Shown: positions 1 to 8,789, counted from the stretch's first letter. The stretch: 32,482 nucleotides of DNA from Kocuria marina (GCF_000786655.1 NZ_JROM01000059.1:1-32482); one strand, 5' to 3'. Translations and numbers: made by a program. The notes: generated by a model not told the origin, from the letters alone.

Positions 1-306
1 GGCCCGCGGTGCCGCCAGCTCGTGGACCTCACTGAACGTCACGACCTCGCAGGCGTCCTCCCGGCACCTGAAGATCCGCTTGCGCCACACCACCCGCACG
101 GGCACCCCAGCGCAGGGCAGATCGTGGAGCACGACCTCCCGGCGGCCGTGGCCGGTGGCGAGCACCCCGCAGGACGGGCACCCCACCAGCGTCGGAAAAG
201 TCTCCACCACCACGGTGAACGAGCGTGGTCCGCGTTCCACGGCCCTGACATGGACGTCGGGCAGGTCGAAGAGCGCGCACGCCGGCGCGCAGATAGCATG
301 AGACAC
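1..306 (-). CDS. ISL3-family transposase, N-terminal part (cut by window edge)
   Basis: This is the N-terminal 102 codons of an ISL3 transposase, the DDE enzyme that moves the element. The frame reads VSHAICAPACALFDLPDV at the start. It continues with a zinc-ribbon-like CPSCG motif near residue 44, HGRREVVLHDLPCAGVPV, then VWRKRIFRC with a further cysteine pair, and EVHELAAPRA at the window edge. That order (an ICxxxF..L start, CPxCG, HGRR, WRKR.xRC, F.E.HEL) is the usual ISL3 zinc-binding N-terminus. The start is the GTG at 306-304, because an in-frame TAG lies upstream and the GTG directly follows a hairpin also found in front of the second ISL3 transposase. The DDE domain is outside the window, so activity cannot be judged. 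Confidence 0.8.
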   Translation of the reverse strand, partial: MSHAICAPACALFDLPDVHVRAVERGPRSFTVVVETFPTLVGCPSCGVLATGHGRREVVLHDLPCAGVPVRVVWRKRIFRCREDACEVVTFSEVHELAAPRA

Positions 307-362
307 GTCGAGGCCTTCATGGATCGGGTTGCTTGGTCGCTACCCATCCTGGAGACCTCGAC
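307..362 (-). promoter_or_regulatory. Hairpin abutting the ISL3 transposase start codon
   Basis: On the minus strand GTCGAGGTCTCC (362-351) can pair with GAAGGCCTCGAC (318-307), 11 of 12 positions counting one G-U pair, across a 32-nt loop. The second arm is followed at once by the GTG start at 306. The complete ISL3 element at the other end of the window has the same arrangement with a perfect 14-bp stem at 30440-30494. A role in limiting transposase expression or in transposase binding is inferred. Confidence 0.5.
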
Positions 363-438
363 CTCTACCCAGACCTCACAACACACCCCTCGAGACGCCC
401 ACGCGCACACCGCTACCCATGCTCATCTGTGAAGGGCC

Positions 439-1479
439 CGTTTGAGCCTCTTGTTCCCACCGCGGGGGGCGTGCTCGCCGCGGATCGAGGTCCCCGACCG
501 CCGGGTGACCGGGGCGATTCCGGCGTAGGAGGCCAGGTGCCCGGCATCGGCGAAAGTCCTTGCCCACGACTTCGGTGAGGATCCGTGCTGTGGTCCTGAC
601 ACCGATGCCGGGCATCGAGGTCAGGACCTCGGAAAGAGGGTGGGCCTCCACCAGGACCTCGACCTGGCTCGCCACCTGTGCCCGCTGGGTCGTCAGCGCG
701 GCCAGCTGCCCGGCCAGGATCGGCACGACGGTGGCGGCGGCCTCGGTGCCGGCCACCACCACGGTCTGCTGTCCCAACGCGGTGAAGATCTCCTCGGTGA
801 GGGTCTCGGCCAACCTGGGTGCGTGCTTGCGCAGCCGCGCCCTCACATGACCTCGTCCGGCGGCGGCGAGCTTCGCCGGGGTCGGGTAGCGGGTGAGCAG
901 CTCGGCCACCGCCGGGTAGCCCACCCGCGGCCCCAGGACCCGTTCCAGGGCGGGGTGGATCTGGGTGAGCATCCCGCGTAATCGGTTCGAGGTGGCGGTG
1001 ATTTGGGCGGCGAGGTCGTCGTCGAAGCCGGCCAGCACGGCCAGCTCAGCGATCTGGGCCTCATCGACGCGGATCTCGCGCAGGGTGTGCGGCATGGTCC
1101 GGGCGGCCTCGGCGATGATCAGTGCGTCACGGGCGTCGGTCTTGGCCGTACCCGGGTGCAGGTCCGCGATCCGGCGCATGGCCAGTCCTGGCAGGTAAGC
1201 CACGGTGACAGACTCCATCGCCTGGGCCACGGCCACCGCCAGCGCCCCGATCGTGGCTGGCTGATCCACCACCATCAGCACCGGCCCGTGCGCGGTGGCC
1301 AGCTCCTCGAGAATCGCGCGCAACCGGGCCTCGTCGTTGGGCAGGGCCTTGTCGTAAACCGTCTTCCCGGCCGCCGTCACGGCCACGGCGTGGTGGTCGG
1401 ACTTGCCGGCGTCGAGGCCGACGAACACCGCCGGGCTGCTCGCTCCGACATGGACCCATCCCTTCTCTCGTACTGGCAT
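439..1479 (-). pseudogene. IS110-family transposase, frameshifted and truncated
   Basis: This is the remnant of an IS110-family (DEDD) transposase. The start MPVREKGWVHVGAS leads into the RuvC-like motif VFVGLDAGKSDHHAVAV, and the DARDALIIAE segment follows. The C-terminal transposase_20 domain is seen as LTSMPGIGVRTTARILTEVVG. After GKDF (around 553-555) one extra T in a TTT run shifts the frame. The alternative frame resumes with FADAGHLASYAGIAP and RGGNKRLKRAL, the expected continuation. The sequence is then cut at about 438 by the ISL3 element, which removes the catalytic-serine region and the rest of the C-terminus. There are therefore two independent lesions, and the gene is dead unless the frameshift is a sequencing error; even then it would remain truncated. 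Confidence 0.85.
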
Positions 1480-1661
1480 CTGCTCGTGCTGGCCGGCCGG
1501 GAGGTGGTCACGCTCGGCATCCACGTTACGAAGGTCCTCCACAGGAGATCCCGCCTCTATCAGCGATCCGCGACCACCGGAGCGATCCTCGGTGACAACA
1601 CCCCCCGGATCATCGACGACTGGGGGCAAACGATCATGCCGAGGACCGGCCGGCCAACACC
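1480..1661 (-). ncRNA. Noncoding end upstream of IS110 transposase; possible bridge-RNA region
   Basis: About 180 bp with no credible gene lies between the IS110 transposase start and the hairpin after dctA. IS110 elements of the DEDD type are known to carry a structured guide (bridge/seek) RNA in the noncoding end, usually upstream of the transposase. The position fits, but I did not fold the region or identify the target-binding and donor-binding loops. The outer boundary of the IS110 element toward dctA is not resolved. Confidence 0.3.
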
Positions 1662-1683
1662 CCTCCATCCTGCTGGACGGAGG
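1662..1683 (-). terminator. Hairpin downstream of dctA
   Basis: On the minus strand CCTCCGTCC-AGCA-GGATGGAGG forms a 9-bp stem (one G-U pair) with a 4-nt loop, about 23 nt past the dctA stop codon. There is no strong T-tract. It probably ends dctA transcription, but it might belong to the IS110 end. Confidence 0.5.
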
Positions 1684-1705
1684 AGCTGGGAAAAAGTTAA
1701 CGGGG

Positions 1706-3217
1706 CTACTGCTCGTCCTCCGGGCGGTCGGTCGCGGCACCGGACCCCGGTGCCGCGACGTCCCGGGAGGTGCGTCCCGCCCCGGGTGCGCCGGGAACCG
1801 CAGCGACGGGAGCGGCGTCGGCCCCCGCAGCGGCTGCGTGCCCCCGGGCGCCGGAGGAGAGGTGCGGGTCCACCGTGAGGGATTCCTCGTCGAAGGGCTC
1901 GGCACCCGAGAGCACCCGGCGCACCCGGTCCTTGTCCACCTGCTTGACCCACGTGCCCAGCACCAGGGTGGCCACCGCGTTACCGGAGAAGTTGGTCAGG
2001 GCGCGGGCCTCGGACATGAAGCGGTCGATCCCCACGATCAACCCCACGCCGTCCACGAGGTCCGGGCGGTGGGACTGCAGGCCGGCGGCCAGTGTGGCGA
2101 TGCCCGCGCCGGAGACACCGGCCGCACCCTTGGACGCGATGATCATGAACAGCAGCAGCGTGATCTGCTCCCCCAGCGCCAGTGGCTTGCCCATGGCGTC
2201 CGCGACGAACAGCGCGCCCATGGTCAGGTAGATCGCGGTGCCGTCCAGGTTGAACGAGTAACCCGTGGGCACCACCACACCCACGACCGGCTTGGACACA
2301 CCCAGGTGCTCCATCTTGGCGATCAACCGCGGCAGGGCCGCCTCGGAGGAGGACGTGGAGAAGATCAGCAGGTACTCGCGGGCCAGGTACCTCATGAGCG
2401 AGAAGATGTTGACCCCGGAGACGAGCTTGAGGATCAACCCCAGGACCACCACGATGAACAGGATGCACGTGACGTAGAACGCGAGCATGAGCCCAATCAT
2501 GGACACGATGGCTTTCATGCCGGTGGCACCGACCACCGCGGCGATCGCCCCGAGCGCACCGATGGGTGCGAGCCACATGACCATCATGAGCAGCTGGAAC
2601 ACGACCGCCTGGATGTAGGTTACGGCCTTGAGCACGGGCTTGCCGGACTCCCCCATGGCCTGCAGTGCGAAGCCCACGAGCAGCGCGACCAGCAGGGTCT
2701 GCAGGATGTTCCCGGAGGTCAGGGCGGAGAACAGCGTGGTGGGGACGATGCCCAGCACGAAGCCCACGGCACCGCCCTCGGCCGAGTGGTCTCCCCCGGA
2801 GGCCAGCCCCGAGGAGTCGTAGTGCGCGTTGGCCAGGTCCAGTCCGGATCCGGGCTGGACGATGTTGCCGACCACCAGACCGATCGCGAGCGCGAACGTG
2901 GACATCACGATGAAGTAGGTCAGCGCGAGCCCACCCACCTTGCCCACCGTGGCGGCATGGGCGATGGACCCCACCCCGAGCACGATCGTGCAGAAGATCA
3001 CCGGCGCGATCATCATCTTAATCAGGGCGATGAACCCCGTGCCGAGCGGCTTCAGCGCCACACCGACGTCCGGGAACAACAACCCAATCAGCGCGCCGAG
3101 CACCACGCCGGCGATCACGAAGATGTAGAGGCAGTGGGTACGGTCCTTCCTCCGCGGACCGCCGCCCGCGGCGCGGGCTCCCCCGGGGACGCTGCCCCGG
3201 ACGCGCGTGTCTGACAT
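1706..3217 (-). CDS. dctA: C4-dicarboxylate:cation symporter DctA
   Basis: This inner-membrane secondary transporter of the DAACS/glutamate-transporter-fold family should take up succinate, fumarate and malate with cations. Visible family marks are KMMIAPVIFCTIVLGVG, the re-entrant serine-rich loop STSSSEAALPRL, the PTGYSFNLDGTAIYLTMG substrate motif, the second re-entrant region ASKGAAGVSGAG, and GIDRFMSEARALTNFSGNAVAT. The length of 503 aa is longer than typical DctA (about 430-450) because of an Ala/Pro-rich cytoplasmic tail of about 50 residues. The ATG at 3217 is preceded by AGGAG at good spacing. The gene diverges from a DctS/DctR-type two-component pair, the usual control arrangement for this transporter. 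Confidence 0.92.
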   Translation of the reverse strand: MSDTRVRGSVPGGARAAGGGPRRKDRTHCLYIFVIAGVVLGALIGLLFPDVGVALKPLGTGFIALIKMMIAPVIFCTIVLGVGSIAHAATVGKVGGLALTYFIVMSTFALAIGLVVGNIVQPGSGLDLANAHYDSSGLASGGDHSAEGGAVGFVLGIVPTTLFSALTSGNILQTLLVALLVGFALQAMGESGKPVLKAVTYIQAVVFQLLMMVMWLAPIGALGAIAAVVGATGMKAIVSMIGLMLAFYVTCILFIVVVLGLILKLVSGVNIFSLMRYLAREYLLIFSTSSSEAALPRLIAKMEHLGVSKPVVGVVVPTGYSFNLDGTAIYLTMGALFVADAMGKPLALGEQITLLLFMIIASKGAAGVSGAGIATLAAGLQSHRPDLVDGVGLIVGIDRFMSEARALTNFSGNAVATLVLGTWVKQVDKDRVRRVLSGAEPFDEESLTVDPHLSSGARGHAAAAGADAAPVAAVPGAPGAGRTSRDVAAPGSGAATDRPEDEQ

Positions 3218-3299
3218 GGTGTCTCCTGACGGGTCGGAGGTGGTTCGGTGGTGGAATGGTGACCAGCCTCACGCACCATCCGCGCCCGCGTCGCGTTGT

Positions 3300-3318
3300 G
3301 GTCATATCGTTCATGACC
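3300..3318. promoter_or_regulatory. Candidate operator between dctA and the sensor-regulator genes
   Basis: The inverted repeat GGTCAT-N7-ATGACC lies in the 172-bp divergent intergenic region. It is placed to serve as a binding site for the neighbouring CitB/DctR-type regulator. The pairing and position are seen; the binding protein is inferred. Confidence 0.4.
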
Positions 3319-3389
3319 GGGATCACAGTGCCCGCAGCGGACCTCCCGCTGCCCGCCCGTACGACCCGCACCATTCGCTCGGAGCCGCC

Positions 3390-5038
3390 ATGTCCCTCGC
3401 CCGCCGTTTCCTCGCCCTGCAGTTGGGGCTCGTGGTGGTCATCTCGCTCGTGGTAGCCGGTGTGATGGTGTGGCAGACCCACACTCGGGTCACGGAGCAG
3501 GCCCAGGCGGTCACGCGGGTGGCCACGGGAACACTCGTGGACGATCCGTTCGTGCGGGACACACTGCTCTCCTCCGACCCCCACCCGAGGCTGCAGGAGC
3601 TGACGAGCGCCCTCGAACGGGACACCGCGGTGGACTTCATCACGATCATGACCCCGGACGGCACCCGGATCACCCACCACGACGAGGGCCTCGTGGGTCA
3701 GCAGTACCTGGGCGACCGTTCGCAGGCGCTGCGCGGCGAGGTGCACACCGCGACCGAGGTGGGTCGGCTGGGTCCCTCCGTGCGCACGATCGCGCCCGTG
3801 CGGGACCGGGACGGGACCATCATCGGATTCGTGTCCTCGGGGGTGCTCGTGAACCGGATCGCCGCGGAGAGCCGCCACGAGCTGCCAGGACTCGCCCTGA
3901 TCGTGGGTGCGCTGCTCGCGGCGGCCTCGGTGGTCTGCGTCCTGGTGGCGCGCTACCTCAACCGCGTCACGGACGGGCGCTCCCCCGAGTACCTCGTGCG
4001 CGGTCTCGCGCTCAACCGCGCGGTGCTGTCCCGCGCACGGGAAGGGCTCGTGCTGCTGGACCCCGCCGACCGCCCGGTGCTGAGCAACACGCGCGCCGGT
4101 GAGCTGCTCGGCGTCACCCCCGGCGAGCAGCGCGGCTCCTCGCCGGAGGACACCCGCTTCGAGCCGTACGACAACGCCGCCCCGCCGCCGAGCCCGTGCC
4201 CCCGGCCGTGGCCGAGCTGCTCGCCCGGGCGGACACGTTCACGGACGAACGCTGCACCGTGGCGGGACGCACCCTGGTGGCCTCGTGCACCCGGGTCTCG
4301 GAGGACTCGGGACTGCGCGTGTTGATGGTCCAGGACCAGACGGAGCTGAGCAGGATGTCCGGTGAGCTGGACACCGTGCGCACGATGGCCGCCGGATTGC
4401 GCGCCCAGACCCACGAGCACGCCAACCGGATGCACACCGTGGTCTCCCTGCTGGAACTCGAGCGCTATCCCCAGGCCCGGGACTTCGCGGCCTCGACTCT
4501 CGAGGGATCCGTGCGCTTGGGTGAGACCGCACGGGAGATCGAGGACCCGTATGTCGCGGCATTGCTCGCGGGTAAGACCGCCACGGCACACGAACGCGGC
4601 GTGGAACTCGTGGTCGTGACCCACGGACAAGTGCCGCCGCTCGCCGTGGACCCGTCCGAGCTCGTGAGCGTGCTCGGCAACCTCGTGGACAACGCCGTGG
4701 ACGCGGTCAGCGGCGTCGACCCCACCGACCGCCCCGGCGAGGAGGAGCCGCCCACCGTGGAGGTGGAACTCGTGCCGTCCCGAGACGGGCGGTTGGTGCA
4801 CCTCACGGTCGCCGACAACGGGCCCGGCATCCGACCGGACGTGCGGGAGCGGCTCTTCGACCACGGGGTCACCACCAAACCGGCCACGGACGCACCCCGC
4901 GGGGTGGGCCTGGACGTCGTGCGCCGGGCGGTGGAGGGCTGGGGCACCGAACTCACGGTGTCCCACGAGGCGGGCGCAGTGTTCTCGGTGGACATCCCCG
5001 CGCAGCACCCCGCCCTCGATCGAAAGGAGAACCGATGA
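3390..5038 (+). pseudogene. CitA/DctS-type sensor histidine kinase, frameshifted
   Basis: This is a membrane sensor kinase of the DcuS/CitA family that would detect C4-dicarboxylates or citrate and phosphorylate the next gene's product. The first frame (from ATG 3390) has a TM helix at about residues 8-28, a periplasmic sensor domain of the sCache/PAS type, a second TM at about 166-190, and the start of a cytoplasmic PAS domain. At about 4181-4190, inside CCCGCCGCCG, one base is missing relative to the expected frame. The rest continues in the frame that reads VPPAVAELLARADTF. It includes the CitA-type phosphoacceptor box THEHANRMHT, the N box NLVDNAVDAV, DNGPGI and GVGLDVV. Adding back one base restores a full-length protein, so either a real recent mutation or a sequencing/assembly error is possible. 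The end overlaps the regulator start by 4 nt. Confidence 0.85.
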
Positions 5039-5733
5039 TCCGCGTGCTCGTGGTGGACGACGAACCCCTGACCGCCTCCGCGCACGCCGAGTACGTGGCG
5101 CGGTGCGCGGGATTCGAGGTGGCAGGGGTCGCGCGCAACGGCACGGCGGCCGTGCGCGCGGTGCGGGAGCGGGCGGCGTCGTCGACCCCGGTGGACCTCG
5201 TACTGCTGGACCTCACGCTCCCGGACATCTCCGGGCTCGAGGTGGCCCGGGCCCTGCGAGCACAGCGCGCGGCCGTGGACCTGCTGATCGTCACCGCACA
5301 CCGGGACGTGGCCACGGTGCGGGACGCCACCGCGGTGGGGGTGGTGGGCTACCTCGTGAAACCGTTCACGTTCGACGAGCTGCGGCGCAAGCTCGAGGCC
5401 TACGCCGCGTACCACCGGGTGCTCGCGGCGGCCACGCCGGACGACGCCGCGATCGAGCAAGCGGAGCTCGACCGGATCTTCGCCGCCCTGGTTGCTCGCC
5501 CCGCTTCTGCGCCGCCCAAGGGTCTCGCTCCCGACACCCTCGAAGCGGTCGCCGGCTTCCTGCGGGAGGCCTCCGACTACCACTCCGCGGGTGAGCTCGC
5601 CCGTGAAGTGGGGTTGTCCCGTGTCACGGCACGGCGCTACCTCGAGCACCTGTGCGCGGCGGGTTCCGTGGACCGGCGGGCGCGCCACGGCACACCCGGG
5701 CGCCCCGAACTGGAATACGGGTGGCGCCGCTGA
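5035..5733 (+). CDS. CitB/DctR-family response regulator
   Basis: This cytoplasmic DNA-binding response regulator of 232 aa probably controls dctA. The receiver domain shows the acidic pair D8/D9, the phosphoacceptor D59 in LVLLDLTLPDISG, and the conserved K109 in GYLVKPF. The C-terminal part has a helix-turn-helix of the CitB type (SAGELAREVGLSRVTARRYLEHL) and a short wing (GRPELEYGWRR). It starts with an ATGA overlap with the sensor gene, which implies translational coupling, and stops inside a strong hairpin. The reading frame is intact although its partner kinase is frameshifted. Confidence 0.9.
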   Translation: MIRVLVVDDEPLTASAHAEYVARCAGFEVAGVARNGTAAVRAVRERAASSTPVDLVLLDLTLPDISGLEVARALRAQRAAVDLLIVTAHRDVATVRDATAVGVVGYLVKPFTFDELRRKLEAYAAYHRVLAAATPDDAAIEQAELDRIFAALVARPASAPPKGLAPDTLEAVAGFLREASDYHSAGELAREVGLSRVTARRYLEHLCAAGSVDRRARHGTPGRPELEYGWRR

Positions 5734-5753
5734 ACTCAGCGGCGCCACCCGTA
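5716..5753 (+). terminator. 18-bp perfect hairpin containing the regulator stop codon
   Basis: TACGGGTGGCGCCGCTGA pairs perfectly with TCAGCGGCGCCACCCGTA across a 2-nt loop. The left arm is the last six codons of the regulator gene, including its TGA stop. There is no T-tract. The hairpin is symmetrical, so it could also end transcription arriving from the opposite strand. Confidence 0.75.
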
Positions 5754-5778
5754 CGGTGATCGATCGATCGTGGGGGGA

Positions 5779-6734
5779 CTACTCGGAGGTCACGGCGCTG
5801 CTTTCCGCGCGGGCACGACGGCGCTCGCGGCGTCGTCGTGCGAGCGGGACGTGGACCCTGGCCACGAGCCCGCGGTGCGCGCGGTGCATCAGCATCTTCA
5901 GGGGCCCCGCGAGAAACGGCGCAGCCTCAGGCCGGAGCCGAACACCAGGAACAAGGCGACACCCACGTACACCGCGAGCGTGCCCCACGCGTTCCATTCC
6001 ACGGGCAGCTTGCCGACCAGTCCTAGACCGAAGTCGTAGAAGATCACCGAGAAGATCAGGTTCTGCAGCACGTAACACGTCATGGCCATCCGACCCACCC
6101 AGCTCAGCCCGGTGCCCACGGCCCCGGTGCGGGTACGGCGCGCGTAGAACGCGGCCACCAGCCCGAGCACGCCGAAGGCCACCATGGACGAGGTCCCCTA
6201 ACGGGACAGGGAGCTCATGGTTTCCGCCCACGGGGTGCGGCACGCGATGTCCAGGGCAGGCCCACCAGGAACCCCAAGGCGCCCACGAGGAACAGGCCCA
6301 GACCCATCGTGAACATGATGGGGATCTCGAAGCGCCCGGCCACGAAGGTCTCCAGCCGCTCCGCGACCATCCCCCAGTAGGACTCGGTGTTGCGCAGTCC
6401 ACCGCCGCCGTTGCCGACGGCGCCCAGGATCGCCGGCGCCGATGGACGAACGGCTCGAGGACTGGCCCGGCAGCAGGGTGAGCACCGTGATCATCACGGC
6501 GTGCAGCGCCAGGCCGATCCAGAGCCAGATCTTCTAGGCCTGGGGACTCGTGGCCGGCACCGCCGCGACCACCAGGGCCGTGAGACTGCTTATGGACGAG
6601 CTCGAGAAGAGCCAGGTGTAGGTCAACAGGGTGCCCAGGATCGCCAGGCCGCGCAGGACGTCCAGAGCCACGAGCCGTCTGCTCGTGCTCAGGGCGAGTG
6701 CCTGGGCCCCCGTCCACCGCACCTGCCGAGTCAC
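5779..6734 (-). pseudogene. DUF418-family membrane protein, multiply disrupted
   Basis: DUF418 proteins are multi-pass membrane proteins of uncertain function, related to acyltransferase-like membrane families. The start is GTG at 6734, giving VTRQVRWTGAQALALS and the typical LVALDVLRGLAILGTLL. An in-frame TAG at 6534-6536 follows, and KIWLWIGLALHAVMITVL continues after it. The central part (LRNTESYWGMVAERLETF, then PIMFTMGLGLFLVGALGFL) lies in another frame. The C-terminal SWVGRMAMTCYVLQNLIF lies in a third, and GPLKMLMHRAHRG, the DUF418 terminal motif, needs one more shift. At least one stop and three frameshifts are present, too many to be sequencing errors alone, so this is a true pseudogene. 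Its start is 50 bp after prpE, in the same direction. Confidence 0.85.
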
Positions 6735-6784
6735 CGGACGGCGGGTGGCAACACCCTGCGAGCGGTCCTTGACCGCGCGAGCCG

Positions 6785-8704
6785 CTACGCCTGCTCCCGC
6801 GGGGCCAGCACGGCGTGCAGGGCCTCCAGGACAGAGTCGTCCTCGATGGTCGAGGGCACCGTGTATTTCTCCCCGTCCGCCATCTGACGCATGGTCTTGC
6901 GCAGGATCTTCCCCGAGCGGGTCTTGGGCAGGGCGTCCACCACGGCCACGTCCTTGAAGTCCGCCACGGGCCCGATCTGCGAGCGCACCATGCCCACGAG
7001 GTCCTCGCGCAGCTTCCGGGGTTCGATGTCCGAGCCGGTCTTGAGCACCACGTACCCGCTGGGGCGCTGACCCTTGAGCGGGTCGTTCACGCCGATCACC
7101 GCGCACTCGGCCACGTCCGGGTGGGTCGCGACGACCTGCTCCATGTGCCCCGTGGACAACCGGTGCCCGGAGACGTTGATGACGTCGTCGGTGCGGCCCA
7201 TCACGAACACGTACCCGTTCTCGTCGATGTAGCCCGAGTCCCCCGTGGCGTAGTAGCCCGGGAACGCCGCGAGGTAGGAGGACACGAAGCGTTCGTCGTT
7301 GCCCCACAGGGTCGCGAGCGTACCGGGCGGCAGGGGCAGGCGCACCGCGATGTTGCCTTCCTCCCCCGGCCCCAGCGGCTCGCCCACGGGATCGAGGATC
7401 TCCACGTTGAACCCGGGCACCGGGACCGTGGGCGAGCCCGCCACGATCGGCAGTTTCTCGATCCCGAACGGGTTGGCGCAGATGGCCCACCCGGTCTCGG
7501 TCTGCCACCAGTGGTCCACCACGGGCACCCCGAGCACGTCCGAGGCCCAGCGGTGGGTCTCCGGGTCCAGGCGCTCGCCGGCCACGAACAGCGCCTGTAG
7601 CGAGGAGATGTCGTACTCGCCCACGAGCTCGCCCTGCGGGTCGGCCTTGCGGATCGCGCGCAGTGCCGTGGGCGCGGTGAACAGCACCTTGACCCCGTGC
7701 TCCGCCACGCGCTTCCAGAAGGCCCCGGCGTCCGGGGTGCCCACGGGTTTGCCCTCGTAGACCACGGTGGTGGCCCCGGCCAGCAGGGGCCCGTAGACGA
7801 TGTAGGAGTGGCCCACGACCCAGCCCACGTCCGAGGCCGTCCACATGACGTCCCCGGCCTCGATGCCGTAGATGTTCTCCATGGACCAGGTCAGGGCCAC
7901 CGCGTGCCCGCCGTTGTCCCGCACCACGCCCTTGGGGGTGCCCGTGGTACCGGAGGTGTAGAGGATGTAGAGCGGGTCGGTGGCCTTGACCGTGGCGGGA
8001 TCGGCGGGTGTCACGCCGTCCTGCGCCTCGGCCCACGACAGCCACGCGGGACCGTCCCCGGCGCGCTCGCGGGCCTCGGCCACGGTCGTGACGAAACCGT
8101 CCCGTTCGTGGACGAGCACCGCCGACGGCGCGTGGTCGCTCAACTGCAGGGCCTCCTCGATCGCGGGCAGGTACTCGATCCGCCGCTTGGGCTCCACGCC
8201 ACCGGACGCGGTGACGATCACGACCGGCGCGGAGTCGTCGATGCGGCTGGCCAGTTCCTTGGGCGCGAAACCCCCGAACACGACCGAGTGCACCGCACCC
8301 AATCGCGCGCACGCGAGCATCGCGATCACGGACTCGGCGATCATGGGCATGTAGAGCAGCACCCGGTCACCCTTGGTCACGCCCTGGGCCGCGAGCGCAC
8401 CGGCGAAGCGGGCCACGCGCTCCTGCAACTGCGCGTACGTGATGTGTTCCTGGGTGTCCAGCACGGCGGAGTCGTAGATCAGGGCCGTGCGCTCGCCGTG
8501 CCCCGCGGCCACGTGGCGGTCCACGGCGTTGACGCACGTGTTCAGCTCCCCGTCCGGGAACCACCGGTACAGGGGTGCGGCGGAGTCGTCGAGGGCCCGG
8601 GTGGGCGGGCTCACCCAGTCCACGGTCCGGGCGGCGTCGAGCCAGAACCGCTCGGGGTCCTCCACGCTGGAACGGTAGACGGATGCGTACGTGGCCTCGG
8701 ACAT
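6785..8704 (-). CDS. prpE: Propionyl-CoA synthetase PrpE
   Basis: This acyl-CoA synthetase of the ACS/PrpE type activates propionate with ATP and CoA to propionyl-CoA, the first step of the methylcitrate pathway. The 639-aa protein shows the P-loop-like AMP-binding motif YILYTSGTTGTPKGV, VDHWWQTETGW, ATGDSGYIDENGYVFVMGRTDDVINVSGHRLSTG, and the C-terminal KTRSGKILRKTMR with the catalytic (acetylatable) lysine. SGHRLSTGHMEQ is the PrpE-like version of the region rather than the Acs version. I chose ATG 8704 (MSEATYASVY), which follows a GGAGGAA ribosome-binding site; longer in-frame extensions cross the promoter. It diverges from the regulator and prpDBC genes, which supports propionate as the substrate. 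Confidence 0.9.
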   Translation of the reverse strand: MSEATYASVYRSSVEDPERFWLDAARTVDWVSPPTRALDDSAAPLYRWFPDGELNTCVNAVDRHVAAGHGERTALIYDSAVLDTQEHITYAQLQERVARFAGALAAQGVTKGDRVLLYMPMIAESVIAMLACARLGAVHSVVFGGFAPKELASRIDDSAPVVIVTASGGVEPKRRIEYLPAIEEALQLSDHAPSAVLVHERDGFVTTVAEARERAGDGPAWLSWAEAQDGVTPADPATVKATDPLYILYTSGTTGTPKGVVRDNGGHAVALTWSMENIYGIEAGDVMWTASDVGWVVGHSYIVYGPLLAGATTVVYEGKPVGTPDAGAFWKRVAEHGVKVLFTAPTALRAIRKADPQGELVGEYDISSLQALFVAGERLDPETHRWASDVLGVPVVDHWWQTETGWAICANPFGIEKLPIVAGSPTVPVPGFNVEILDPVGEPLGPGEEGNIAVRLPLPPGTLATLWGNDERFVSSYLAAFPGYYATGDSGYIDENGYVFVMGRTDDVINVSGHRLSTGHMEQVVATHPDVAECAVIGVNDPLKGQRPSGYVVLKTGSDIEPRKLREDLVGMVRSQIGPVADFKDVAVVDALPKTRSGKILRKTMRQMADGEKYTVPSTIEDDSVLEALHAVLAPREQA

Positions 8705-8761
8705 GGCTTCCTCCGCGGGTGGTCTGGGGTGAGGATCGGTGACACCAGGATAGTGGCCCGG

Positions 8762-8789
8762 ATCATAGGGAACAAGGGCTTTGTATACA
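8762..8789 (-). promoter_or_regulatory. prpE promoter region: TATGAT -10 and operator TGTATACA
   Basis: On the minus strand TATGAT (8767-8762) is a good -10 hexamer, 58 nt before the prpE start. The 8-bp palindrome TGTATACA (8782-8789) lies just upstream, in the -35 region, where a bound repressor would block polymerase. I see no clear -35. The same palindrome recurs at 8846-8853. Confidence 0.5.

Larger units (their letters stand above)
1..438 (-). mobile_element. ISL3-family insertion sequence, one end only (runs off left edge)
   Basis: The element is read on the minus strand and begins near 438 with GGCCCTTCACAGATGAG. This nearly matches the left end of the complete ISL3 element at 30374 (GGCTCTTCACAGATGAG), which defines the boundary. 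It then carries about 130 bp of leader and the first 102 codons of an ISL3 transposase before the window ends. It lies inside the C-terminal part of an IS110 transposase gene, so it is a nested insertion. The 8-bp target duplication cannot be tested because the other end is outside the window. The transposase differs clearly from the copy at 30495, so this is a different ISL3 member. Confidence 0.8.

Noticed and set aside
553-560. Programmed frameshift in the IS110 transposase
   Set aside because: IS110 transposases are normally one continuous frame, the slip sequence is only a TTT, and the gene is truncated anyway.
1403-3214. A 603-codon open frame on the plus strand opposite dctA
   Set aside because: It is antisense to a clear transporter gene, is rich in His/Gln/Asp/Arg as expected for the complement of a high-GC membrane-protein gene, and shows no motif.
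5758-5770. GATCGATCGATCG run after the response regulator
   Set aside because: A short run of tetranucleotide repeats with no accompanying structure; likely chance.
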